This document shows positions 1 to 7,836 of a stretch of 64,000 bases of DNA, piece by piece. The notes below the pieces were generated by a model. The model made no database searches and had not been told where the DNA came from. It saw nothing but the letters and a program-made list of their open reading frames with translations. How positions within the stretch are numbered: position 1 is the first letter of the stretch; each line of letters opens with the position of its first letter. Origin of the DNA: Staphylococcus kloosii (GTDB lineage Bacteria; Bacillota; Bacilli; Staphylococcales; Staphylococcaceae); the NCBI RefSeq assembly GCF_003019255.1, contig NZ_CP027846.1, positions 248,001 to 312,000 on the forward strand, written 5' to 3'. The translations under genes and the position numbers were made by a program.

Positions 1-138
1 TAGAAAACTGCCGATTAGAAATACCAAGCCTAATACTACATCATTTAGTTGGTATAACGCTTTATAATACATCGTTATGGGGTTTTCATGTCCACTTTTT
101 TGAAAATTTAAGTCGACATGTTTGTTAGTCTTTTTCAT
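1..138 (-). CDS. YrhK-like membrane protein (partial, N-terminal 46 codons)
   Basis: The gene runs leftward off the window edge, so only its N-terminus is visible. It starts at ATG 138-136 behind a good ribosome site (TAGGAGG, 6-7 bases upstream). The peptide opens MKKTNKHVDLNFQ, then a stretch reading YYKALYQLNDVVLGLVFLIG that begins a membrane helix. This resembles the small YrhK-type proteins of Firmicutes, which are integral membrane proteins of unknown role. The assignment rests on this short stretch only. Confidence 0.5.
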   Translation of the reverse strand, partial: MKKTNKHVDLNFQKSGHENPITMYYKALYQLNDVVLGLVFLIGSFL

Positions 139-245
139 GAATATTCCTCCTATAACTTAATTCATTTGTTATAGTCATTCCCATACCCATATAGAAAAAA
201 CCTGTACAACTAACATTAATTAAAATTTTTGCCTACAACAAATTG

Positions 246-545
246 TTATTTATTTATACGTTGATAAATTTTATAAAACAATGGATGGATAGGTTTAATA
301 AAATCTCCAATATACTCTTCAACATGCGCATTGAAACTTTTTTTAAGTTGTTTCACACTATAATCATGAGCCACTTCTACATCTCCTTTTAAACTACTAC
401 TAATATCTCTGATACCAATTTGATAAATATTAATAATATGAGCTATTTTAGAAAGTCTTCTAATAGAACTACCGTGACCATATCTTTGTCCAGAACGATG
501 GTCTGACCAATCTAAGTGTAGAAAACTATCTACATTAAAATGAGC
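246..545 (-). pseudogene. Chimeric relic: ureohydrolase (agmatinase-like) fragment joined to a FemA/B-family C-terminus
   Basis: One hundred open codons on the minus strand end in TAA at 246-248 and are bounded upstream by TGA at 546-548. The first part contains LDWSDHRSGQRYGHGSSIRR and QIGIRDISSSLKGDVE, the style of the arginase/agmatinase ureohydrolase core. The last part, from about HDYSVKQLKKSFNAHVEEY to the end, is the C-terminus of a FemA/FemB peptidoglycan aminoacyltransferase. It aligns with the C-terminus of the intact Fem gene ending at 11093, with many silent and some replacement changes. No start codon or ribosome site is visible. It looks like two truncated genes joined by deletion or recombination around the shared AHDY/EDYG stretch. 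The Fem identity is firm, the ureohydrolase identity good. Confidence 0.6.
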
Positions 546-837
546 TCAATAGATCTTTAATTTATATTCAACTAAGAACATTATGAAAATCGAAAAATTA
601 ATTTTTAAGTATTTTAATTTTATTCAAAAAGTAATAGTAATTTTATAAATTCCTCCATGTTTATGCGAAATTTTACATTGTTCAACTGAAAAATAGTCTT
701 TTTGTTATTAAAACAAATTTTTTTTATATTTATCAATTCATTATTATTTATTTTCATTAATGTGAAAAACTATATATAACTTTTCTCTTTAATCAGGTAT
801 ACTTAAATAAATTACATAGTAAAGGGGCTAATATGCT

Positions 838-2451
838 ATGAGTTATTACAAAAATGATTTCAATGTATTAACTACGAAATTAGGGGAAAATATAGAAATA
901 TTATTTTCATCAAAAGGTACTTTCAATTGTGATAGTAAAGACAGAAATGGTAGCTATTTTTTTAGCAAAACGCATTTGTACTTTATTCGTGGAAAAGATA
1001 ATTTTGCATACAGAATACCATTTAATGATATTTTATCAATTGAGCGACATAAAAAAACTTTATCGGATTATTTATTAATAACATATGGCAAAAATAAAAC
1101 AGCGAAAATAGTTATTTATAATTCTGAATCTCTAGAAATCATTAATTATTTAATAAATTTAGTTAACTCAGTAGAAAATCAGAAATCAGAAATCACTGAA
1201 GAAAAAAATAATATTAAACTCTTGCATAAACAAACAAAAGAAGAATTAGCATCATATAAAAATGCTACTTTAAATAAAATAGAAGAGCGTGCAAACACAT
1301 TAAAAATTAATGTTAAAAATAAAGAATCCACAATTTGTGATTTAAATCAAACAATTAACGATAAAAAAATTGAACTCCAAGAATTATCAAACAAATTATA
1401 TGATACAAAATTAGAAAATGATTTTAATGATATATTTGTTCGTCATTTTGAAGAGAATATTACATCTTCTGAAATTAACGATAAAATTAGCTTATTAAAT
1501 TTAAAAGAAAAGCAATTCATTAAGGATAATTTGTCTGTTTTACATTATGGTTATGAAGATAAAAAGACTATTATTAATTCACAAATCAAACAAATACTAA
1601 GATCTTTTGATACTGAATGTAATTACTTTTACTCAAATTTAACTTTTAAAAATTATCAAAGTTACCACAATAAATTGGTAAAATCATTTGAAACTTTAAA
1701 CAGAATATATAAAGTTGATAATGTTAAAATTACAACAGAATACTTACAACTCAAGCTAGAAAAACTAAATTTAATTTATGAAAAAGCGAAAAAAATTGAA
1801 GAGGAACGTGAAATTCAAAAAGAGATTAAAGAACAAATGAAAGAAGAAGAACGCGTAAGAAGAGAGCTTGAAAATGAACGTAAAAAATTAGAAAAAGAAG
1901 AAAGACAATTTAATAATGAAGTTAATAGTCTATTTAAACGTTTAGAAAAAGCGAATAATGACATTGAAAAAGAATTATACGCCGAAAAAATAAAGCAGCT
2001 AGAAGATAAAATAAATGAATTGCAAGAAGATAAAAAAGATGTAATCAATCGCGAAACAAATACTAGAGCTGGTTATGTGTACGTAATTTCCAATATTGGA
2101 TCGTTTGGTGAAGATATTTTTAAAATTGGAATGACAAGAAGATTAGAGCCATATGACAGAATTAAAGAGTTAGGAGATGCTTCTGTTCCTTTTTCATTTG
2201 ATGTTCATGCAATGATCTTTAGTGATGATGCACCTAAATTAGAAAACATCTTACATAAACATTTTAGAGATAGAGAAATTAATAAAGTAAATCATAGAAA
2301 AGAATTTTTTAGAGTTAGTATTGATGAAATAGAATCTGTTGTAAAAACAAACCATAATAATACTGTTGAATTCATTAAAATACCACAAGCAGAACAGTAT
2401 TGGGAAAGTCAAAATTTAAGTAACAATGAAACGTTAATTGATTCTTTATAA
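838..2451 (+). CDS. DUF4041 / GIY-YIG nuclease, SNIPE-like anti-phage candidate
   Basis: A 537-aa protein with an AAAGGGG ribosome site nine bases before ATG. Residues about 15-110 form a beta-rich, PH/GRAM-like region (SKTHLYFIRGKDNFAYRIPF). Residues 112-190 are a Lys/Glu-rich coiled coil. About 190-330 match the DUF4041 style (NLKEKQFIKDNLSVLHYGYE), followed by a second long charged coiled coil to about 400. The C-terminus is a GIY-YIG nuclease of the T5orf172/MUG113 type: GYVYVIS at 412-418, KIGMTRR at 429-435, and a likely metal-binding Glu 469 in KLENILHKHF. DUF4041 plus GIY-YIG is the architecture of SNIPE, an E. coli phage-defence nuclease anchored by transmembrane helices. Here no membrane helix is seen, and the PH-like domain may do the membrane targeting (inference). 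It stands alone, very AT-rich, next to a gene relic. Nuclease class is confident; the defence role is inferred. Confidence 0.8.
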   Translation: MSYYKNDFNVLTTKLGENIEILFSSKGTFNCDSKDRNGSYFFSKTHLYFIRGKDNFAYRIPFNDILSIERHKKTLSDYLLITYGKNKTAKIVIYNSESLEIINYLINLVNSVENQKSEITEEKNNIKLLHKQTKEELASYKNATLNKIEERANTLKINVKNKESTICDLNQTINDKKIELQELSNKLYDTKLENDFNDIFVRHFEENITSSEINDKISLLNLKEKQFIKDNLSVLHYGYEDKKTIINSQIKQILRSFDTECNYFYSNLTFKNYQSYHNKLVKSFETLNRIYKVDNVKITTEYLQLKLEKLNLIYEKAKKIEEEREIQKEIKEQMKEEERVRRELENERKKLEKEERQFNNEVNSLFKRLEKANNDIEKELYAEKIKQLEDKINELQEDKKDVINRETNTRAGYVYVISNIGSFGEDIFKIGMTRRLEPYDRIKELGDASVPFSFDVHAMIFSDDAPKLENILHKHFRDREINKVNHRKEFFRVSIDEIESVVKTNHNNTVEFIKIPQAEQYWESQNLSNNETLIDSL

Positions 2452-2469
2452 CTAATAAAGCTCTATTAA

Positions 2470-2508
2470 AATAATCCCTTAACAACGTATTATTGTTAAG
2501 GGATTATT
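2470..2508. terminator. Bidirectional hairpin terminator
   Basis: Perfect 16-base arms (AATAATCCCTTAACAA and its complement) flank a 7-base loop. The A/T ends give U-tracts on both strands, so it can serve both the nuclease gene and the converging aldolase operon. Confidence 0.85.
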
Positions 2509-2511
2509 CTA

Positions 2512-3357
2512 CTAAGCGTGATTTGAAGCATTACATTTAATAATAAGTGATTTAACCGCTTCCTCGATAGCATCTTTACTAGGGCCGATAATCTTTTGAG
2601 GGTCGTATAACTGTTTATCATTTTCTAAAGTTTGTCTTAGCTGTTTAGCCCATGCAATTTTAACTTCAGTATTAAAGTTTATCTTCGCATGACCTAGTTC
2701 AATCGCTTTTAGTAGCTCTTCATCTGAAATTCCAGAAGCACCATGTAAGACTAACGGAATGTCTAACTGCGCTTCAATCTCTTCCATTTCTTTAAATCCA
2801 AGATTAGGTTCCCCTTTATATTCTCCGTGTACCGAACCTAATGCAGGTGCCAAACTATCCAAATTTGTTTGCGTAACTAATTGGTAACAATCGTCTAAAC
2901 TAGCGTATTTTACATTACCGCTAATGCCATCTTCTGTCCCACCGACGCCACCAACTTCTCCTTCGACTAACACATCACCTTGATGCGCATAATCTACAAC
3001 TTGTTTAGTGTAGGCAATATTGGAGTCAATTGGTAATTTTGAACCATCATACATAATCGAGTCGTAGCCAATGTCTATCGCATGGCGACAATTTTCTACT
3101 GATGTACTATGGTCTAAATGAATAATGACAGGGACTGTAATTTCCATAGCTTGTACCTTATTTTTTATCGTTTTATAAATAAATTCATATCCCCCTAATT
3201 CAGGGATTAAATTATCCGAAGTAGCTATTATAATTGGTGATTTCATAGACTCTGCTGCTTTTAATACTGGTTCTATCCAAATAAGTTCATTAATATTTAT
3301 TTGTGGAATAGCAAATTTTTCATATTTTGCATGCTGTAAAATCTCTCTATTTTTCAT
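2512..3357 (-). CDS. Class II (zinc) ketose-bisphosphate-type aldolase
   Basis: A 281-aa member of the fructose/tagatose-bisphosphate class II aldolase family (GatY/KbaY/FbaA-like), with GAGGATT upstream of ATG. Visible family motifs are VIIHLDHSTSVENC (catalytic Asp and a zinc His), VEGEVGGVGG, GSVHGEYKGEP and LVLHGASGI (further zinc His residues and phosphate-binding loop). It is the last gene of a four-gene operon, 29 bases after the permease gene. Its neighbours (LtnD-like dehydrogenase, DUF1537 kinase) suggest that it cleaves a phosphorylated oxo-acid sugar rather than fructose bisphosphate. The true substrate is not evident from sequence. Confidence 0.85.
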   Translation of the reverse strand: MKNREILQHAKYEKFAIPQININELIWIEPVLKAAESMKSPIIIATSDNLIPELGGYEFIYKTIKNKVQAMEITVPVIIHLDHSTSVENCRHAIDIGYDSIMYDGSKLPIDSNIAYTKQVVDYAHQGDVLVEGEVGGVGGTEDGISGNVKYASLDDCYQLVTQTNLDSLAPALGSVHGEYKGEPNLGFKEMEEIEAQLDIPLVLHGASGISDEELLKAIELGHAKINFNTEVKIAWAKQLRQTLENDKQLYDPQKIIGPSKDAIEEAVKSLIIKCNASNHA

Positions 3358-3386
3358 ACTTTAATCCTCACTTTATAGCATTTATT

Positions 3387-4754
3387 TTAAATAATTACAT
3401 TTACGAGTAATATAAAACCTAACCCTAAAACAGATAATATGGATTCAAGTAACGTCCAAGTTAAAAATGTTTCTTTAATAGTCAGACCAAAATATTCTTT
3501 GAACATCCAAAATCCAGCATCATTTACGTGTGAACAAAAGATACTTCCTGCACCGATAGCTAACACTACAAGTGAAATATTTACATCTACTGATTGAATA
3601 AGTGGTAAAACAATACCCACAGATGATAATGCTGCTACTGTTGTAGAACCTAACGCTACTCGTAGAATAGCTGCAGCTAACCATGCTAAAATTATTGGTG
3701 ACATTTCTGTACCGTGGAACATTTTAGAAATTGTATCTCCGACTCCACCATCAATAAGTATTTGCTTGAATACACCGCCGCCACCAATAATTAGTAGTAA
3801 CATCGCAATTGGTGTAATCGCATCTGAAACCGTTTGCATAATTTGGTTCATTGAATGCTTTCTTCTAATACCCATCGTGTACATTGCAAATAATACAGCG
3901 ATAAGCATTGCAGTCGTTGATGATCCTATAAAGTATATAAATCCTTCAAAACCAGTCGCCTTACCGTCTTCATGCCCTGTAATTAATTGAACTACAGTGG
4001 CTAATAGCATTAAAATAACTGGGCTTAATGCAGTTAATAAACTAATACCAAAACTAGGTAAAGTTTTATTTTCAATCTTTTGCGTATCTGCAATCGTTCC
4101 TTGATTACCTTCTCGTGTAAACGCAACTGGAGCAATTTTGTATGCTAATTTCGGGAATACCACTCCCACAATAATTGCCAATGGAATACCTATAATAAAA
4201 CCATACATAAGTACGTGTCCGATATTAGCATGAAGCGCTTGTGAAATTGCTACAGGTCCAGGGTGCGGTGGTAAAAATCCATGCGTAATAGCTATAGAAG
4301 TAGCCATTGGTAGACCGACTTTAAGATTTGATATCTTCATTCTTTTAGCTAACGTGAATACTAATGGAATAAGTAAAACAAATGCAACTTCTAAAAATAG
4401 CGATATACCAATAATAAACGAAGCAACAATCATCGCTAAGGTTACATATTTTTCACCGAATTTCTCAATCAATTTATCCGCAATTTTTGTTGCGCCTCCA
4501 CCTTCTGATAATAACTTACCTAAAATGGAACCCAGTCCAAAGATTATAGCGATACTACCTAACGTATCTCCCATACCTTTTTCTACAACCTCAACGATTT
4601 TATCTATTGGCATTCCTAAAATAATACCCGTAAACATCGATGTCACAATTAAAGCAATAAATGTATTCATTTTAAGTAACATAATTAATGCAAGTAACAC
4701 TAATACCCCAATAACAACACTGATCAGTGGCCAAATTTCTCCAAACATTTCCAT
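3387..4754 (-). CDS. GntP-family gluconate/acid-sugar:H+ permease
   Basis: A 455-aa polytopic inner-membrane protein of the GntP family, with about 12 hydrophobic helices throughout. Typical family stretches are HGFLPPHPGPVAISQAL and VNDAGFWMFKEYFGL. It should import the sugar acid degraded by the neighbouring enzymes. It lies 20 bases after the DUF1537 kinase gene and 29 before the aldolase gene, which implies one transcript. Two in-frame ATGs, at 4754 and 4748, are possible; a GTAGGG stretch directly abuts the first, so the second may be used. Substrate is inferred from context only. Confidence 0.85.
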   Translation of the reverse strand: MEMFGEIWPLISVVIGVLVLLALIMLLKMNTFIALIVTSMFTGIILGMPIDKIVEVVEKGMGDTLGSIAIIFGLGSILGKLLSEGGGATKIADKLIEKFGEKYVTLAMIVASFIIGISLFLEVAFVLLIPLVFTLAKRMKISNLKVGLPMATSIAITHGFLPPHPGPVAISQALHANIGHVLMYGFIIGIPLAIIVGVVFPKLAYKIAPVAFTREGNQGTIADTQKIENKTLPSFGISLLTALSPVILMLLATVVQLITGHEDGKATGFEGFIYFIGSSTTAMLIAVLFAMYTMGIRRKHSMNQIMQTVSDAITPIAMLLLIIGGGGVFKQILIDGGVGDTISKMFHGTEMSPIILAWLAAAILRVALGSTTVAALSSVGIVLPLIQSVDVNISLVVLAIGAGSIFCSHVNDAGFWMFKEYFGLTIKETFLTWTLLESILSVLGLGFILLVNVII

Positions 4755-4774
4755 CCCTACTTTCTATAGACCTT

Positions 4775-6142
4775 TTAACTATTTAATTTGTATACTTCTG
4801 TTAAAGTTTCAACGTCACCAACATTACCCGGGAAAATCACATATGCCATTTTTGGATATTTCGCTTCACTGTCTGTTAACCAAACGGGTACACCTTTAGT
4901 TACTTGTCCAATAACATCTGCTTTATGAATGTTTAGCCCTTTTGTGGCCACATCACTTGAAGTAATGCCACCTTTGGCAATAATAAATTTAGGCTGTACT
5001 TGTAACCCTCTGATAATTTCAACTAAACTATTTGAAATATTTGTTGAAATACTTAAATTATTTGTTAAGTCTTCTGTTTTTATAACGTCGCGAGAAGTGT
5101 AAATAACAATATCTTCTCCGTCTTTAATAATTTGTTCTACTTGAGTAATTTGTTCTGCTATATATTCATTTAAATTAGACTCTGTTACTTTTTTAATGTC
5201 AAACTCACTTTGTTTAATATTTGTATTATTTAATAAATGCTGTAGTTGATCAGACGTTTTCTTCACATGAGAGCCTACTATGATAATGCCACCATTATTA
5301 TTCTGCTTATAATTTTTTAAGTTAATAATTTCTCCAGGTGTTTGACACATTGCTTTTACAAATGAAGCAGCTGTTCTAAACATAAACTTCTTCTCATGAT
5401 TGGCTAAAAATTCTGTTAAACATGCCACAAAGTAGTCCATATCTTCGTCATTCAAAGCGTCTACAACGACTGCATCAAAATTATTTATTGATTCGAAAGT
5501 CTTAAATATTGCTGTCTTATCACGATTTCTAATTTGTTCTAATGTAATATGATAAACTTCGTTAGATGTAATAGCGCCATGACTTTTTTCTTCAATAAAA
5601 TCTGCCATTGTTTCAGAATTAAAACCAAATGTTGTATCATTAGAAAATTCACTTTCTGCAACAGGCATATACGTATCATTTTCTTTTAAATAATGAATGC
5701 CATTATAAGTAAAACGATTACCTTCAAAAAATTCCGGCACATAAAATACCGCATCAAAGCCCGAAGTGGAAGCATCATTTAGTACTTTGGGCTCTAAATA
5801 AAAGTGTCCTCTTAAAGTTGAATCGCCTCTGCTTATAATTAAATATGGATGGTTTAATCGTTGTGAAACCCTTTCAATATTACTGCTTATTTCTTTATGT
5901 AAAGCAGTAGTTTCTTCTTCATTTAGAGCGCGCGAATTAGTTAAAATATAGAACATGTTATTCGATTGCTTGAAACCATCTTCCAATAACTCTTCAGTCC
6001 ATTGTGTATATACCGGTAAATCCTTAACTGTTTGAGTACCAGTAGGATCATCATCTAATACGATTATTTTATAATTGAAAGAACTTAAATTTTTATTAAA
6101 TTCGTCATTTTTTTGTTCATTTATCAACTTTTCATTTAACAT
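4775..6142 (-). CDS. Four-carbon acid sugar kinase family protein (DUF1537, OtnK-like)
   Basis: A 455-aa cytoplasmic kinase of the DUF1537 family (DtnK/LtnK/OtnK), which phosphorylates C4 of threonate, erythronate or their 2-/3-oxo forms. The N-terminal domain shows DDDPTGTQTVKDLPVYTQW near residue 31. The C-terminal nucleotide-binding domain shows IAKGGITSSDVATKGL. Length is normal. ATG has TAGGTGAC upstream. It sits 8 bases after the LtnD-like dehydrogenase gene in the same direction, so the two steps are probably consecutive. OtnK versus LtnK specificity cannot be decided from the sequence. Confidence 0.85.
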   Translation of the reverse strand: MLNEKLINEQKNDEFNKNLSSFNYKIIVLDDDPTGTQTVKDLPVYTQWTEELLEDGFKQSNNMFYILTNSRALNEEETTALHKEISSNIERVSQRLNHPYLIISRGDSTLRGHFYLEPKVLNDASTSGFDAVFYVPEFFEGNRFTYNGIHYLKENDTYMPVAESEFSNDTTFGFNSETMADFIEEKSHGAITSNEVYHITLEQIRNRDKTAIFKTFESINNFDAVVVDALNDEDMDYFVACLTEFLANHEKKFMFRTAASFVKAMCQTPGEIINLKNYKQNNNGGIIIVGSHVKKTSDQLQHLLNNTNIKQSEFDIKKVTESNLNEYIAEQITQVEQIIKDGEDIVIYTSRDVIKTEDLTNNLSISTNISNSLVEIIRGLQVQPKFIIAKGGITSSDVATKGLNIHKADVIGQVTKGVPVWLTDSEAKYPKMAYVIFPGNVGDVETLTEVYKLNS

Positions 6143-6150
6143 TTTGTCAC

Positions 6151-7026
6151 CTACATATTATTTATATTTTCGAAATATTTAATAATTCCAGAATGATCAT
6201 TTAGTCCATTGCCTTGCGCAACTTCTGATTTATATATTTCTTTAACTTGGTTTGAAACAGGTAATGTTAAGCCGACAGTATCAGCAGTAGAAGTAACATT
6301 TTTTAAATCTTTTAAATTAATATTTAAAGTACCGCCAGGTTGATAATCTTCAGCAATCATTTTAGGAAATTTCGCATCCATAACCGTAGATCCTGCTAGA
6401 CCACCTTTGATAGCTTGATACATTGCTTCTAAATCAATATTAAATTTTTTAGCTAATACTACTGCTTCGGATAAAGCTGCAATATTCGTATTAACAATAA
6501 TTTGATTTGCCAACTTAACGACACTGCCAGAACCAACTTCACCTACGCGTATAACTGATTGCGCTATTGGTTCGCATACTTTCTTAATGTCTTCATAATC
6601 ATTTTCATTGCAACCTACCATGATTGATAATTCACCTGTAATTGCCAATGGCTCCCCACCACTTACCGGCGCATCAATATATGATACTGAGTTTTCTTCT
6701 AAAACCTTACTAATTTCTAAAGATTCATTTGGTGTTAGTGAGCTTGTATCTATTACACTTTTTACATTGACTTGAGGTTGATTCAATATCGACTCTTGAC
6801 CGCTATATAAAACGGACTTCACAATTGCTCCGTTCGGTAATGATAAGAATAAATAATCAACTTCTTGGGCCATTTCAGTAATTGATACTGCTTGAGCACC
6901 TTCTTTAACCATTTCTAGTTCTGTATCTTTATTCACATCATTTACTAGCACTGTATTTTGTTCTTTTAGAAAATTTTTAACCATGGGTTTACCCATAATT
7001 CCTAAACCTATAAATCCAATTTTCAT
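6151..7026 (-). CDS. 3-hydroxyisobutyrate-dehydrogenase-family acid sugar dehydrogenase (LtnD-like)
   Basis: A 291-aa NAD(P)-dependent beta-hydroxyacid dehydrogenase. The Rossmann motif GFIGLGIMGKPMVKNFL begins at residue 4. DAPVSGGEPLAITGELSIMV is the substrate-binding signature, and KLANQIIV carries the catalytic Lys. Standing beside a DUF1537 kinase it is most like LtnD (L-threonate) or tartronate-semialdehyde/2-hydroxy-3-oxopropionate reductase; the kinase neighbour favours LtnD-type activity. It is the first gene of the operon, with GGAGGTAAT before ATG. A cre site lies 15 bases upstream, so glucose repression by CcpA is expected. Confidence 0.85.
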   Translation of the reverse strand: MKIGFIGLGIMGKPMVKNFLKEQNTVLVNDVNKDTELEMVKEGAQAVSITEMAQEVDYLFLSLPNGAIVKSVLYSGQESILNQPQVNVKSVIDTSSLTPNESLEISKVLEENSVSYIDAPVSGGEPLAITGELSIMVGCNENDYEDIKKVCEPIAQSVIRVGEVGSGSVVKLANQIIVNTNIAALSEAVVLAKKFNIDLEAMYQAIKGGLAGSTVMDAKFPKMIAEDYQPGGTLNINLKDLKNVTSTADTVGLTLPVSNQVKEIYKSEVAQGNGLNDHSGIIKYFENINNM

Positions 7027-7040
7027 AATATTACCTCCGT

Positions 7041-7054
7041 TGAAAACGTTTACT
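7041..7054. promoter_or_regulatory. cre site (CcpA operator) of the acid-sugar operon
   Basis: TGAAAACGTTTACT fits the consensus TGWAARCGYTWNCW at every position and lies just upstream of the first operon gene. It predicts carbon catabolite repression by CcpA. Confidence 0.75.
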
Positions 7055-7063
7055 TTTTATAAT

Positions 7064-7092
7064 TGTATACCTTTTCATAATAAATGTATACA
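7064..7092. promoter_or_regulatory. Paired TGTATAC operator-like repeats between the operon and its GntR gene
   Basis: TGTATAC occurs at 7064-7070 and 7085-7091, the second inside the palindrome ATGTATACAT. The copies are 21 bases (two helical turns) apart, in the divergent intergenic region. GntR proteins of the FadR type bind short palindromes of this sort, so these are probable sites for the regulator at 7141. Binding is inferred. Confidence 0.55.
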
Positions 7093-7140
7093 TTTTAACT
7101 TATAATTTTTTGTAGTAATATAAAAGAAAGAGGTGAAATT

Positions 7141-7755
7141 ATGCATAGCAATAATGAATTAACGCTATATCAAAAAATTCGAAATGATATTATTTCAGGA
7201 GAATTAAAGCAATCTGAAAAAATTACAGAGGTTAAATTAGCTAAAAAATATAACGTCAGTAGAACGCCTATCAGAGAGGTTATTAAACAGTTAGAATTAG
7301 AATATTTTATAAAAGATTCTTATATTTTCATTCCAACCACTGAGGAATATAGAAATATATTTGAAATGCGCATTTTATTTGAAACTTATGCGCTAGAAAA
7401 AGCTGGTGTTATTTTCACGGACTCTGATATAGCAGAATTAAGAAGTTATACCGAAATTGATATAAATAGTGAAGATGAAGATCATATTTTAGAAATTAAT
7501 GATAAGTTTCACCAAAAAATAATGAGTGCTACGAATAATCCATTCATTCAAGAATCCTATCAAAAGCTAAAAAGCTTTATCTATTTGTTTAGTAAAACCG
7601 TTATTACAAAGCGTCGCCCGGGTTTAATAGAAGAGCATGCTGAAATTGTGGAAGCATTAAATAATAGAAACATTAAAGAAGCACTAGCTTTACTAGAATC
7701 ACACCTCAAAAAAGACTTAGAATTTAGCCTTTACTATTTATCATTTAAAAATTAA
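7141..7755 (+). CDS. GntR-family (FadR/FCD-type) transcriptional regulator
   Basis: A 204-aa regulator. The N-terminal winged helix (residues about 8-65) includes ITEVKLAKKYNVSRTPIREV, the GntR signature. The rest is all-helical like an FCD ligand domain, with the metal/ligand His region NDKFHQKIMSA and the final EEHAEIVEAL helix. GAGGTG precedes ATG. It is transcribed divergently from the acid-sugar operon across 114 bases that hold a cre site and two operator-like repeats, so it most likely controls that operon in response to the sugar acid. Effector unknown. Confidence 0.85.
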   Translation: MHSNNELTLYQKIRNDIISGELKQSEKITEVKLAKKYNVSRTPIREVIKQLELEYFIKDSYIFIPTTEEYRNIFEMRILFETYALEKAGVIFTDSDIAELRSYTEIDINSEDEDHILEINDKFHQKIMSATNNPFIQESYQKLKSFIYLFSKTVITKRRPGLIEEHAEIVEALNNRNIKEALALLESHLKKDLEFSLYYLSFKN

Positions 7756-7783
7756 ATCTTTCTGTCTTATTTTAGATATAAAA

Positions 7784-7830
7784 AAAGAGATCTAAATACT
7801 TATTTAAAAGTATTTAGACCTCTTTATTTT
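7784..7830. terminator. Bidirectional hairpin terminator
   Basis: AGATCTAAATACT and AGTATTTAGACCT form a long imperfect stem between A-rich and T-rich flanks, separating the converging GntR and peptidase genes. Confidence 0.8.
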
Positions 7831-7836
7831 TTAATA

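Noticed and set aside
4354..4899. Plus-strand frame of 181 codons opposite the permease and kinase genes
   Set aside because: It is antisense to two well-supported genes and has no family features or ribosome site.
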